DNA of 26,138 nt from Deinococcus humi. GTDB taxonomy: Bacteria > Deinococcota > Deinococci > Deinococcales > Deinococcaceae. Position numbers and translations under genes: made by a program. Shown piece by piece: positions 7,413 to 15,438 of the stretch (positions within the stretch are counted from its first letter, which is position 1; every line of letters begins with the position of its first letter). The notes under the pieces were generated by a model. That model was not told the origin of the DNA and did not search any database. It worked only from the letters and a program-made list of their open reading frames with translations. Where the stretch lies: assembly GCF_014201875.1 (NCBI RefSeq), contig NZ_JACHFL010000031.1:1-26138 (forward strand), read 5' to 3'.

Positions 7413-8648
7413 ATCTGCTCCAGCATAGGCGCTGGTTGGACCCTCCTCTGCCGCTTCTCCCAGCCGGATCTCGAATAGAATCCAGATGCGCCGCACAGCC
7501 TAGTCGATGAAGCTTCCAGGCCCTGACCGTGACGTGGTCGCGTTGCTGATCACAGACCTTATGGGCTTCGTGCTGCCTGTGGGCGCGCCCCAGCTTTGAC
7601 TCTGCAGCTATGTCAGTAGGCTGGAGGCGGCGAGGAAAGGGCTGACGGAGCGTTGTGGCCCCAGAGACGGGATCCTCCAGCGCTGATTCAATGCCTTCCA
7701 GAATGAGATCAAGGGGGCAGGGAAAGGCATCGGGGTAACAGCCATGCTCCCAAAGGCCTTAATCATGGGTCACGGTTTGATCCGTGCTGGTCTGCAGCTG
7801 GCACACCTGACGTGCCCAGGCAGCCAGAGCGACAAATAATCCGTGGACGAAGGCCCGCGTGGGATCGTTGATGGGCTGGTGCTTGACGGCAAGTTTACCG
7901 ATGTGATGGCAGTAATCACCTCAAGCTCAGGCAAGTTCGAGCGTTGAAAAATATCAGGCCTATGCCGGAGCTACGTCTGTGAGCGGGCCGTATCTTACAT
8001 GGACGGTGTGGCCCCAGGCTCCTATGATCGCCACCTGCAATCCACCAGTGCCGACAGGAGGGCCCGTCAACGTAGGGCTTCTGCGAGAAACGAGCCAAAT
8101 CTCATGCACCTCTTGCGCAACGTCTCGTCAGTGATCTGCCTGGCCGCCCTGATGCCACAGTGCTTGAACATTCCGCCTGCTCAGAGGCGACAGTGCAGCA
8201 GTCCGATCGGGTGGTAAGTAAGCGTATAGGAAGGCGGCAACGCTATAGTCTGACGGAGATCACGGACAATCAATTGAGCTTATTTTCCTTAAAGGTAGGA
8301 TGACCTCACTCCGCCTTCATGAACTTGATTTGCCGCTCGAGGGTAAGACGCCTGAAAGGTGCGTTTCCTCAATATTAAACAAATGTCTGAGATGCCGTTG
8401 CTCCCGCTCAAATGTGTGCAAGGGCGTCAGGAGAGTTTGAAGAGCACGCAGCAATACCATCTCCACTTTCCAGTTGTCAATCTCACCTTCCAGCCTGTTG
8501 GTAGAGCGCTTGAGCGCCTCACAAACGCCCTTGCCCTTTCCGACGAGCCTTGGTGCTGCCTGGATACCTCACACTTTGTCCGACCTTTGCCCTCACCCCA
8601 AGCTCCACCGGTTTATCGGCGACATCTCTTGACGCAGGAGGCTGGGGA
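7413..8648. other. 1.2-kb gene-poor region with a possible decayed minus-strand frame and the diguanylate cyclase leader
   Basis: No intact gene is supported. On the minus strand between about 7500 and 7910, one frame is open except for a single TAA near 7761 and reads as a plausible but unrecognised protein (for example HHIGKLAVKHQPIND and GLFVALAAWARQVCQ). It has no good start, so it may be a remnant. A candidate promoter, TTGAGC (8274-8279) with a 16-base spacer and TAGGAT (8296-8301), points to the diguanylate cyclase gene and would give it a leader of about 340 bases. No known riboswitch core was recognised in that leader. Confidence 0.4.
8636..8641 (+). promoter_or_regulatory. Shine-Dalgarno that fixes a GTG start
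   Basis: AGGAGG lies seven bases before the GTG at 8649, which makes this GTG a better start than the upstream TTG at 8550 or the internal ATG at 8679. Confidence 0.7.
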
Positions 8649-9815
8649 GTGAATGCTTCACATCCAATTTCCCATTCAATGACCCGGACTGCCCGTTCCA
8701 AAGACGTCGCACATGCACAGCAGCTCCGGCTCCAGCGAACCTACTTGGGTGTGGCTACACATGTGGGAGGTACCCTCATCGTCGTCGCCTGTTTTGCTAC
8801 AGGCATGCTTACGATCATGCCGCTGGTGCACTACCTGGTGGGGATCACGGTTGTTTGTGGAACGTTCGTGCTGCTGATTCTGACCAACGTCAATCTGCAT
8901 TTCAGAGACCCGAGCATGACTGCTGCCCAGGTCATCCTGACCATGTGGCCGGCTGGCTACGTCATGTTTCATGTTTCCGAGCCCCAAGCACGGGTCCCTT
9001 TTTTGCTGATGGGTGCTGTTGGAGTTTTATTTGGGATGTTCGCCCTGGATTTCCGCCGAATGCTGCTCGTCTGTGGGGGCGTGCTCGTCTCATATGTCAC
9101 TGTGGTCGTTGCCCTGGTTATATGGGCTCCCGCGCGCGTCGATCTTCGCATTGAGGTTGTTTCTGCATTTGCGTTCGCAGTGGTGCTGCTCCTCATCGCC
9201 TACATTGGCAGCTACATGGCAGCCCTGCGGCGAACCGTACAGGACCGAAATACGCGACTGCAGGAAGTCAATATCCATCTAGAGCAGGCCCTGGAGGAAT
9301 TGCACGATCTCGCCACCCGAGATCACCTGACACGCTTGCCAAACCGGCGATCTGCCCTGGAGCGTTTGACCAAGGAAACGACTTCCAATAAGACGGCGCT
9401 CCCCAACGACAGCGTGATCTGCGTCGGCCTGATGGACATTGACCACTTCAAGCGGGTCAATGACACTTACGGGCATCATGTTGGCGACCGAGTGTTGTGT
9501 GCAGTGGCCAATGCGCTGCAGGAAACGGTACGGCAAGACGATTTCGTGGGCCGTTATGGCGGTGAGGAATTTCTCCTCATCTTCACTGCACCGACGACAG
9601 CCGCAGCGCATAGGGCTGCAGAACGTGTCCGACAGGCGGTGTCCATGCTCCAGATAGAGGGCTTGCCCCCAGAATATCGCGTCACGGCCTCGCTTGGTCT
9701 GACCTTCTATCAGACCGGCGAAACCCTAGAAGCCAACCTCGAGCGCACGGATACAGCACTCTACGAAGCCAAGCAGCAAGGACGGAACTGTACGGTTGTT
9801 AGCGGCTCTTTTTGA
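8649..9815 (+). CDS. Membrane-bound diguanylate cyclase (GGDEF domain)
   Basis: The 388-residue protein makes cyclic di-GMP from two GTP. About six hydrophobic segments fill residues 35-190 and form an integral membrane sensor part with no known extracellular domain. A coiled-coil-like helix (about 193-220) leads to the GGDEF domain. The domain shows MDIDHFKRVND with Asp263 as metal ligand and an active-site GGEEF at 304-308. RQDD (295-298), an RxxD five residues before it, is the usual inhibitory site for product feedback. The GTG start is preferred because AGGAGG (8636-8641) lies seven bases before it; the open frame extends further upstream to a TTG without such a signal. There is no EAL domain. 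It stands alone; the stimulus cannot be predicted. Confidence 0.92.
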   Translation: MNASHPISHSMTRTARSKDVAHAQQLRLQRTYLGVATHVGGTLIVVACFATGMLTIMPLVHYLVGITVVCGTFVLLILTNVNLHFRDPSMTAAQVILTMWPAGYVMFHVSEPQARVPFLLMGAVGVLFGMFALDFRRMLLVCGGVLVSYVTVVVALVIWAPARVDLRIEVVSAFAFAVVLLLIAYIGSYMAALRRTVQDRNTRLQEVNIHLEQALEELHDLATRDHLTRLPNRRSALERLTKETTSNKTALPNDSVICVGLMDIDHFKRVNDTYGHHVGDRVLCAVANALQETVRQDDFVGRYGGEEFLLIFTAPTTAAAHRAAERVRQAVSMLQIEGLPPEYRVTASLGLTFYQTGETLEANLERTDTALYEAKQQGRNCTVVSGSF

Positions 9816-9835
9816 CCATTCCAGAAGAGCGCCGC
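9802..9835 (+). terminator. Weak hairpin overlapping the end of the diguanylate cyclase gene
   Basis: GCGGCTCTT (9802-9810) can pair with AAGAGCGCCGC (9825-9835) with a two-base bulge. The stop codon lies in the loop. There is no T run after it, so termination is uncertain. Confidence 0.3.
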
Positions 9836-9925
9836 CTGCATCACAGCAACGTACCATGGCCCAAGTTGGGTGTGTCAACGTCGTTTCTGACAAGTGGTTG
9901 GGGGAGGTGGCCAGGAGGTGAGCGC

Positions 9926-10102
9926 TCAGATTCTGCCCAGCTGCCGATTTGCCTCTATTTTCGGTGACGTCGCTCTAGTTGCCTTACCGACCCACTTCCG
10001 GCACCCATCAAGGTCGAAGGCCCCTTGATAGAACGGGGCGCCGCCAATACCTGTGATCGTGAACCATCCAGGAGACCACTCCTCTACGAGTCCATTTGAA
10101 TC
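9926..10102 (-). pseudogene. Fragment resembling a SUKH/SMI1-KNR4 family protein
   Basis: A minus-strand frame of 58 codons reads DSNGLVEEWSPGW, then FTITGIGGAPFYQGAF and a polar tail to a TGA. The W-x3-W, I-x-GIGG-x-PF pattern recalls the core of SUKH (SMI1/KNR4) proteins, many of which act as immunity proteins to toxins. There is no start codon. An in-frame TAA lies directly before the fragment; beyond it the same frame reads LIKFEA, consistent with an interrupted gene. The call rests on a short motif only, so it is tentative. Confidence 0.3.
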
Positions 10103-10115
10103 TTATGCCTCAAAC

Positions 10116-10320
10116 TTAATGAGCTACCCGGTCATGGCTTGTGTCATCTGGAACCCAGCCGAAATGCAGATAAACGTTGGCAGAGCTCGTAGCTGATTCT
10201 GACGGGACCTCAAACACCAAGCCGGACTGGACTTCCTCTGGCATGAACAACGAAAAGTGAGGTCACCGTCACCTTAATACATGCCCGTCTCGCGATTCTC
10301 CCTACACTGGTGAAGGTCTG
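10116..10320 (-). pseudogene. Possible decayed DUF4352-like gene fragment
   Basis: Two minus-strand frames read as one broken domain end. GRIARRACIKVTVTSLFVV comes in one frame. After an apparent frameshift near 10245, MPEEVQSGLVFEVPSESA follows in the next frame, with ANVYLHFGWVPDD and a TAA at 10118-10116. The phrase GLVFEVPSE is typical of the last strands of DUF4352-like immunoglobulin-fold domains of exported proteins. No start and no intact frame exist. The assignment is weak and based on pattern alone. Confidence 0.25.
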
Positions 10321-10631
10321 CTCGCCATTTTTCGGAAGCCGACAATAGATCTACTTCTCTGACCAATGATTTTGTCCAATCCCAAGACCAAGTCATCCGG
10401 CGGATGAAATGAGGCCAGGGTAAATCAGCTTTCATTTACCAGCTAACTTCTGACAGTGGGCAGCTCAGGGGTGGGCGCTTAAGCTTTGTGCAGTTCCACA
10501 GTTCCGTTCTTCTAAACAAAGTCTTGCAGCGGTGCGGGTCACCGCCTGAGATCAGGAAGAGACTGTCGGACTTCGCCCCAGCACCCTTTTCGTTGCGGAA
10601 AGGCGCGCGGTCTTCCCCAGGAGGCTCTACC

Positions 10632-11354
10632 ATGACCACTACCATCAAGACCTTCGGACTCGGGTATCTGTTGCTGGGGGCACTCATCCTCACTTCCTGC
10701 GGATCGCAGGGCGGCACAGCGGGGACTCCACCTGCGCCAGCCGCCGGTGCGGAACAGGGCAAAACGACTGAGCCGACGGTGGCCGAGCAGATCGCCGCGT
10801 TTGCCCTGCGCCCCGAATTGCAAGACGCCGACAGTCAGGCCATCCTCAAGGAGCATGCCAATGATCCACTGCTGCTCCAGGGCCTGAAAGAAGCGTATGG
10901 ATTGCCGAACGAGGGACTGAATGCAGAAGCGTTGGCTCTCCAGGCAGGTCAGCCGGGCCTGAGTGTCCAGGCCACGGGTAAGGCGGGTTATGCCCAGAGT
11001 GTGGCCTGGGGTAGCATCAGTCACTACGCCGCAGAGCGGCGCTCGCCCAACTACAGCGGCCTGAACTGGAATTACGACGGCTGCAGCGCTCCAAAGGGGT
11101 TGGGGCTGGGCTACAGCGACTTTTTCCGCAGCGCCTGCAACGTGCATGACTTCGGTTATCGCAACCTGCCCATACTCATCTCTATCCCTTACTGGCCCTA
11201 CAACAAGGCCAGAACGGACTCAGCTTTCCTGAGCAACATGCGGGGGCTGTGCAACTCGAAGAGCTGGTATGCCCGCCCCGGCTGTTACGCTGCGGCGCAG
11301 GCGTACTATGAAGTGGTAAGCAGCGCGTTTGGATGGACCAAGTGGCATCGCTAA
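10632..11354 (+). CDS. Prokaryotic phospholipase A2 family lipoprotein
   Basis: The 240-residue protein starts with a lipoprotein signal: hydrophobic GYLLLGALILTSC with the lipobox Cys23. It would be exported and anchored by lipid. A spacer and a helical region follow. The C-terminal domain (about 145-235) carries the prokaryotic PLA2 active site: SACNVHDFGYRN, with Cys169, catalytic His172-Asp173 and Tyr176. Asp196 in KARTDSAFL fits the supporting Asp. Four Cys (151, 169, 207, 218) could form two disulfides. Such enzymes cleave the sn-2 acyl chain of phospholipids, usually with calcium; the calcium loop is not obvious here. AGGAGG at 10619-10624 lies seven bases before the ATG. A strong terminator follows, so the gene is transcribed separately from the two-component genes downstream. 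Confidence 0.88.
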   Translation: MTTTIKTFGLGYLLLGALILTSCGSQGGTAGTPPAPAAGAEQGKTTEPTVAEQIAAFALRPELQDADSQAILKEHANDPLLLQGLKEAYGLPNEGLNAEALALQAGQPGLSVQATGKAGYAQSVAWGSISHYAAERRSPNYSGLNWNYDGCSAPKGLGLGYSDFFRSACNVHDFGYRNLPILISIPYWPYNKARTDSAFLSNMRGLCNSKSWYARPGCYAAAQAYYEVVSSAFGWTKWHR

Positions 11355-11370
11355 CCAAAACCGCGTAGGC

Positions 11371-11418
11371 CGAGAGGCGAGATCAGAACCTCATCGTTCT
11401 GACCTCGCCTCTCGCTTT
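11371..11418 (+). terminator. Strong terminator after the phospholipase gene
   Basis: An 18-bp stem with a single mismatch: CGAGAGGCGAG (11371-11381) and TCAGAAC (11383-11389) pair with GTTCTGA (11396-11402) and CTCGCCTCTCG (11404-11414), with loop CTCATC. A short CTTT follows. It ends 136 bases before the histidine kinase start. Confidence 0.8.
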
Positions 11419-11554
11419 GAACCGGGTACAGATCTGTCAGGTCAATGGGCGCACCCCGCTTAGACTACAGGTCAATCCACCCCTAATTCGTACGCTCGCC
11501 TCGTGCAGCTTCCGGCCATGCCCTCTGCCCTTCTCCTCTGCCGAGGCCACCCCC

Positions 11555-12904
11555 ATGACTATTCCGGTTCCTCCTGCGATTTCCCCGTCCGATTCGCCGC
11601 CCGTCTCTGCGGGGCGCACCGGTCTGCACTGGCGTCCGTTTCGCCAGAGCCTGCTGACCTGGGCCACGCGGGTCGGCGCCGACCAATCTCTCGCAGAAGT
11701 ACGCGGGGCCATTCGCTGGACTGGGTTGCTGCTATGGCTGGCGTTGCTGCTGCATTCGCTGCTGGCTCCCCCCAGCCGAGAGGGGTTGACCCAGGGGGAG
11801 CTCTTGCCCTGGATGATGGTCATGCTGGGCTTCATCACCGTGTTCCTGACGGCGACTTCCATGCCTGATCAGCAGCGGTGGCAGCGACTGGTGCTGTGTC
11901 TGGCAGCCCTGGAGACGGTGCTGGCGCTGGTGGGCAACGAATTGCTGGACGGCAACAGTGTCCTGGCAGGATTGCTGCTGGTGATTGCGGCCCAGGTGGC
12001 GGTGATCCTTCCGGTGCGCTGGATGCTGGTGTGGGTGGCGGCCCAGACCGTGGGGCTGATAACTATCTATTTGACTTACTGGAATGCCCCGGACGCGTGG
12101 TCCTACGGCACCGGCTACCTGTGTTTTCAACTGTTCGCCATGACCACGGCGCAGACGGCCGTGCGTGAGGTTCGCGCGCGGCGTCAGCTGGCGGTAGTGG
12201 TCGACGAACTGCGCGCCACCCGCGCTCTGCTCGCCGACGCCAGCCGTCAGGCCGAGCGCCTCCAGATCTCGCGCGAGTTGCATGATCTGATGGGTCACCA
12301 TCTGACCGCGCTGGGCATGAACCTGCAAGTGGCCTTACATCTGCTGCCCCCTGGTCCGGCCCGCCCGCATGTGGAGCAGGCAGGGGAATTGTCCCGCACC
12401 CTGCTGAGCGATGTCCGGACTGCTGTGCGCGGCATGCGGGAAGCAGCCCCCTGCAATGTCCGGGCCGAGATCGAGGCGCTGGCCCGTGTGGCGCCGCTCC
12501 CGGTCCACCTGAGCTTCTCGCCAGACTTCAGCGTGCCGTGTCCAGTGCGGTCTCAGGTGTTGCTGCGGACGGTCCAGGAAGGCCTGACCAACGCCATGCG
12601 GCACGCAGGGGCACGGCAGGTATGGCTGGATTTCGCCTGTGGGTCTGTCCCACATGGTGCGGGCCGCCAGCTCACCCTCCACGCCCGCGACGATGGGCAT
12701 GGAACCCTCAAACTCCAGCCTGGCTGCGGCCTGAGCGGCATGCGTGAGCGCCTGGACAGCGTGGGCGGCACGCTGGAGGTGCGGGCGCATCCTGGTCAAC
12801 CACTGGAACTGCTGGTGTCCTTGCCGCTGCCCAGCGCAGTCCCGGCAGAGGGTTCGGTGTTAATCAGCGGGCCGACTACTGGTGCCCAAGGAGAAAAGTC
12901 ATGA
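11555..12904 (+). CDS. Sensor histidine kinase, DesK/NarL-partner type (HisKA_3)
   Basis: The 449-residue membrane kinase has about five to six hydrophobic segments (about 54-205) with no large external sensor domain. A short coiled coil and a HisKA_3 dimerisation domain follow, with the phospho-acceptor His243 in RELHDLMGHHLTALG. The ATP-binding domain shows QEGLTNAMRHAGA (N box, Asn346), RDDGHGT (380s) and GLSGMRERL. The ELHD box and this layout are those of kinases that pair with NarL/FixJ regulators, often sensing membrane state or cell-envelope stress. The ATG at 11555 is chosen with GAGG eight bases before it; the open frame upstream runs into the preceding terminator. Its stop overlaps the regulator start in ATGA. 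The signal is unknown. Confidence 0.92.
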   Translation: MTIPVPPAISPSDSPPVSAGRTGLHWRPFRQSLLTWATRVGADQSLAEVRGAIRWTGLLLWLALLLHSLLAPPSREGLTQGELLPWMMVMLGFITVFLTATSMPDQQRWQRLVLCLAALETVLALVGNELLDGNSVLAGLLLVIAAQVAVILPVRWMLVWVAAQTVGLITIYLTYWNAPDAWSYGTGYLCFQLFAMTTAQTAVREVRARRQLAVVVDELRATRALLADASRQAERLQISRELHDLMGHHLTALGMNLQVALHLLPPGPARPHVEQAGELSRTLLSDVRTAVRGMREAAPCNVRAEIEALARVAPLPVHLSFSPDFSVPCPVRSQVLLRTVQEGLTNAMRHAGARQVWLDFACGSVPHGAGRQLTLHARDDGHGTLKLQPGCGLSGMRERLDSVGGTLEVRAHPGQPLELLVSLPLPSAVPAEGSVLISGPTTGAQGEKS

Positions 12905-13560
12905 TCCGGATCTGCATCGTAGAAGACCAGACGCTGGTGCGCCAGGGCCTGTGCAGCATGCTGGCGCTGGCCGGAGACATGACTGTAGTGGCCGAGGCCG
13001 AAAACGGCGAGCAGGCTCTGACCACCGTGCCGGACACGCGGCCAGACGTGTTGCTGCTGGATTATCGGATGCCCCGACTGGATGGCCTGGGGGTATTGCG
13101 TGCACTCTCGGCCACCTCGCAGACGCAGGGCGTCCCCCTGGTTCCTACCCTGATCCTGACCACCTTCGATGATGACGAATTGCTGCTGTCTGCGGTCAAG
13201 CTGGGAGCAAAGGGGTACCTCCTCAAGGATGTGGCACTGCCCGTACTGCTGGAGGCCATTCGTACAGTCGCGGCCGGGGGACGCTGGCTGCAACCCACCC
13301 TGACCGATCAGGTGCAGCGAGGCGTGGAGGAACGGTGCCTGGGCAGAGAGGCGTCCGGGGACGGATCCATCACTCTGACCACCCGGGAACAGGAGGTCTT
13401 GCGTCTGATGGCGGGCGGCTTCAGCAATCGCGAAATCGCCGGACTGACCACCACCACCGAGGGAACGGTCAAGGGTTACGTCTCCAACATTCTGTCGAAA
13501 ATGGGGGTTCGTGACCGCACCCGCGCGGTTCTTAAAGCAGTCGAGTACCGCCTGGTGTAA
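12901..13560 (+). CDS. NarL/FixJ family response regulator
   Basis: The 219-residue protein is the partner of the upstream kinase, with an ATGA overlap. The receiver domain (1-115) has acidic residues Glu8-Asp9, phospho-acceptor Asp54 in LLLDYRMP, Thr87 in LILTTFDDD and Lys109 in GYLLKD, a complete set. The loop between Asp54 and the Thr strand is a few residues longer than usual (SATSQTQGVPLVP). The C-terminal LuxR-type helix-turn-helix (about 157-215) includes LTTREQEVLRLMAGGFSNREIA and VSNILSKMGVRDRTRAV. It should activate transcription as a phosphorylated dimer. No target can be named; the VWA-kinase cluster starts 485 bases downstream, but a link is not shown. Confidence 0.95.
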   Translation: MIRICIVEDQTLVRQGLCSMLALAGDMTVVAEAENGEQALTTVPDTRPDVLLLDYRMPRLDGLGVLRALSATSQTQGVPLVPTLILTTFDDDELLLSAVKLGAKGYLLKDVALPVLLEAIRTVAAGGRWLQPTLTDQVQRGVEERCLGREASGDGSITLTTREQEVLRLMAGGFSNREIAGLTTTTEGTVKGYVSNILSKMGVRDRTRAVLKAVEYRLV

Positions 13561-14045
13561 GGCAGGAGCCGGCAAGGCCAGATCGAGGCCGGTACCACCT
13601 CCAGTTTGGGATGGCTGGCCCCTCCCGGTGACTTTTCACGGCACGCCATAGCCCATGGTTGGCCCTCCAGACAGACAAGCAGACCTCAATTCAGAGGCTT
13701 TCCAGAACCCTTCCCCTGTTACGGGTGACGCAGCGCGTCAGTGATCAGGGGAGTGAATTTTATGTTCCTCTGCTGCAGGTCTCCTCACCTGGATGCCGCG
13801 CTCCAAAAAATTCATGGCTGTCCTCTGGGCGAAAGGAAAGTCCTGAAACAGTTATGGGGCGTATTCGACATGGCCCACAGAGCATCAGGGGCGCTGTGAT
13901 TTTCGGTCAGGCGCACCCCACCGGCCCATATGACTTGAGTTGCCACAACTGTATGGGAAATTCCCAAAGAATGATGGCCGACTCAAAATTTGCAATTGCT
14001 TATCATGCGGTGTCACAGCGGGCAAATCACGACAGGAGGCACTTC
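13561..14045. other. Leader region before the VWA-kinase cluster
   Basis: About 485 bases. The VWA frame stays open upstream as far as 13659, but the extra 129 codons lack protein-like character and any start signal, so the stretch is taken as non-coding. It must hold the promoter of the cluster; TATCAT at 14001-14006 is a possible -10 box without a good -35, and a GGGAAATTCCC near-palindrome lies at about 13957-13967. Neither is firm. Confidence 0.4.
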
Positions 14046-15434
14046 ATGCTTGACGCCACAATGCGTCGCCACCGAGAATTTTTACTGGCACACACCACAG
14101 GTCAGAAGTTATTCGTTCTGCTCAATCTCCTGCCAGATCAGCAGGCCAGGCAAGCGCGGCCCAATCTGTCAGTGGCGTTCGTGGTTGACACTTCCGGCTC
14201 CATGCGCGAAGTCGTGACTGAGCCGACGGAGCACACGGGGCAGACCACGATGGTCGACGGTCAGCGATACGAAGTCGTGCGCGGTGGCCGAAACAAGTTG
14301 CAATTGGTCACCGAGGCGTTGCGCGGCATCATCACCTCGGATCTGATCCAGCCGCAAGACCGCCTCGCCCTGGTCAAGTTCGATGATCTGGCCCAAATTC
14401 TCGTCCCTTTCACGGCAGCGGCTGACCGGGCCGTCCTGCTCAAGGCCACCGATCAACTGGACTGGTACTCGGGCGGAACCCAGATGGGCGCAGGCATGAA
14501 AGCGGGCGCGAAGGTTCTCGAAACCGAATCTGGCAGCCGCCGGATGGTGCTCCTCACCGACGGCCAGGCCTTTGACTCAGCCGTGGTGCAGGAGCAGGCT
14601 GGCGTGCTCGCCGATATGCAGGTGTCGGTGACCACCATCGGCGTTGGCGACGACGTGAATACCGAGCTGCTGACGGAGATCACTGACCGCACGCAGGGAC
14701 AGCCCATTGACGTGGTGCCTGATAATCAACATCCCCAATTTCCTGCGGTGCGAGCCTCTGATCTTCCGGCGGCGCTGCTGGGCGATCTCAAGCAGGCGGC
14801 CAACGAAGTCGTGACCAACGTGGCCCTGACCGTGCGCGCGATTAAAGACGTGGTCCTGGAGCGCGTGACCCGTGTGCAGCCCACCCAGACCGAGGTGACC
14901 AACACCGGCGGCCCACTGCTCATCGGCAATGTCGAGGCCGGAACAGGCGCAACCTACATTCTGGAATTCACCCTGCCAGAGCGTCCGGCGGCCCGGATGC
15001 GGCTGGCTCAACTGGGACTGACCTACGAGGTGCCCGGCGCAAATTACCGGGGCGAGTTGCCACCTCTTGACGTCGTGGTGGAATTTACCGGTGACGAAAC
15101 GATGGCGGCGCGGGTGGATGCAGAAGTGATGCAGTGGGTCCAACAACGCAATATTGAGGGTCTGGTGGCGCAGGCAAGCCGGGAAGCTCAAAGCAACCCC
15201 GAGCAGGCCGCCAGGACCCTGGAACAGGCCCGGAACATGACTCAGCGCCTGGGCAATGGCGCTATGACCCAGGTGCTCGACCGGGCCATCGGTGAACTGG
15301 GCAGCAGCAAGACCATCAGCCTCGGTACCGCCAAGACCATGCGGTTGGGTGCGAAGACGCAGACCCTCAAGGCGGGGAGCGGCGCAGATGGCCGACCCAC
15401 CGACGAGGAAATTCGCAGGCTGACCGGAGCTTAA
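14046..15434 (+). CDS. VWA-domain protein with a C-terminal repeated Thr motif
   Basis: The 462-residue protein has a von Willebrand factor A domain (about 40-245) with a complete MIDAS metal site: Asp48, Ser50 and Ser52 in DTSGS, Thr145 in SGGTQMGAG and Asp172 in LLTDG. A beta-rich region follows (about 250-365), then a helical region. The last 43 residues contain KTISLGTA, KTMRLGA and KTQTLKA in tandem. No signal peptide or membrane segment is seen. VWA domains bind protein partners through a divalent metal. As the first gene of a kinase-FHA-phosphatase cluster it is probably a scaffold or substrate, and the Thr repeats are natural candidates for phosphorylation and FHA binding (inferred). 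The start is supported by AGGAGG six bases before the ATG. Confidence 0.9.
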   Translation: MLDATMRRHREFLLAHTTGQKLFVLLNLLPDQQARQARPNLSVAFVVDTSGSMREVVTEPTEHTGQTTMVDGQRYEVVRGGRNKLQLVTEALRGIITSDLIQPQDRLALVKFDDLAQILVPFTAAADRAVLLKATDQLDWYSGGTQMGAGMKAGAKVLETESGSRRMVLLTDGQAFDSAVVQEQAGVLADMQVSVTTIGVGDDVNTELLTEITDRTQGQPIDVVPDNQHPQFPAVRASDLPAALLGDLKQAANEVVTNVALTVRAIKDVVLERVTRVQPTQTEVTNTGGPLLIGNVEAGTGATYILEFTLPERPAARMRLAQLGLTYEVPGANYRGELPPLDVVVEFTGDETMAARVDAEVMQWVQQRNIEGLVAQASREAQSNPEQAARTLEQARNMTQRLGNGAMTQVLDRAIGELGSSKTISLGTAKTMRLGAKTQTLKAGSGADGRPTDEEIRRLTGA

Positions 15435-15438
15435 GGCA

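Larger units (their letters stand above)
9836..10631. other. Gene-poor region with decayed fragments
   Basis: About 800 bases between the diguanylate cyclase and phospholipase genes. Apart from the two possible minus-strand gene fragments described separately, nothing gene-like is seen. The open frame leading into the phospholipase gene from 10488 lacks a start signal and is taken as upstream leader. No clear promoter was picked out. Confidence 0.4.

Noticed and set aside
8307..8648. Cyclic di-GMP riboswitch before the diguanylate cyclase gene
   Set aside because: The stretch with GACGCCTGAAAGGTGCG looked suggestive, but the conserved core of the known cyclic di-GMP riboswitch classes is not present.
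11417..11554. Longer N-terminus of the histidine kinase from a TTG
   Set aside because: It begins inside the terminator of the phospholipase gene and adds 46 residues with no membrane or domain character; the ATG at 11555 has GAGG at a fitting distance.
13659..14045. 129-codon N-terminal extension of the VWA protein
   Set aside because: The composition is not protein-like and there is no start signal, whereas AGGAGG lies six bases before the ATG at 14046.
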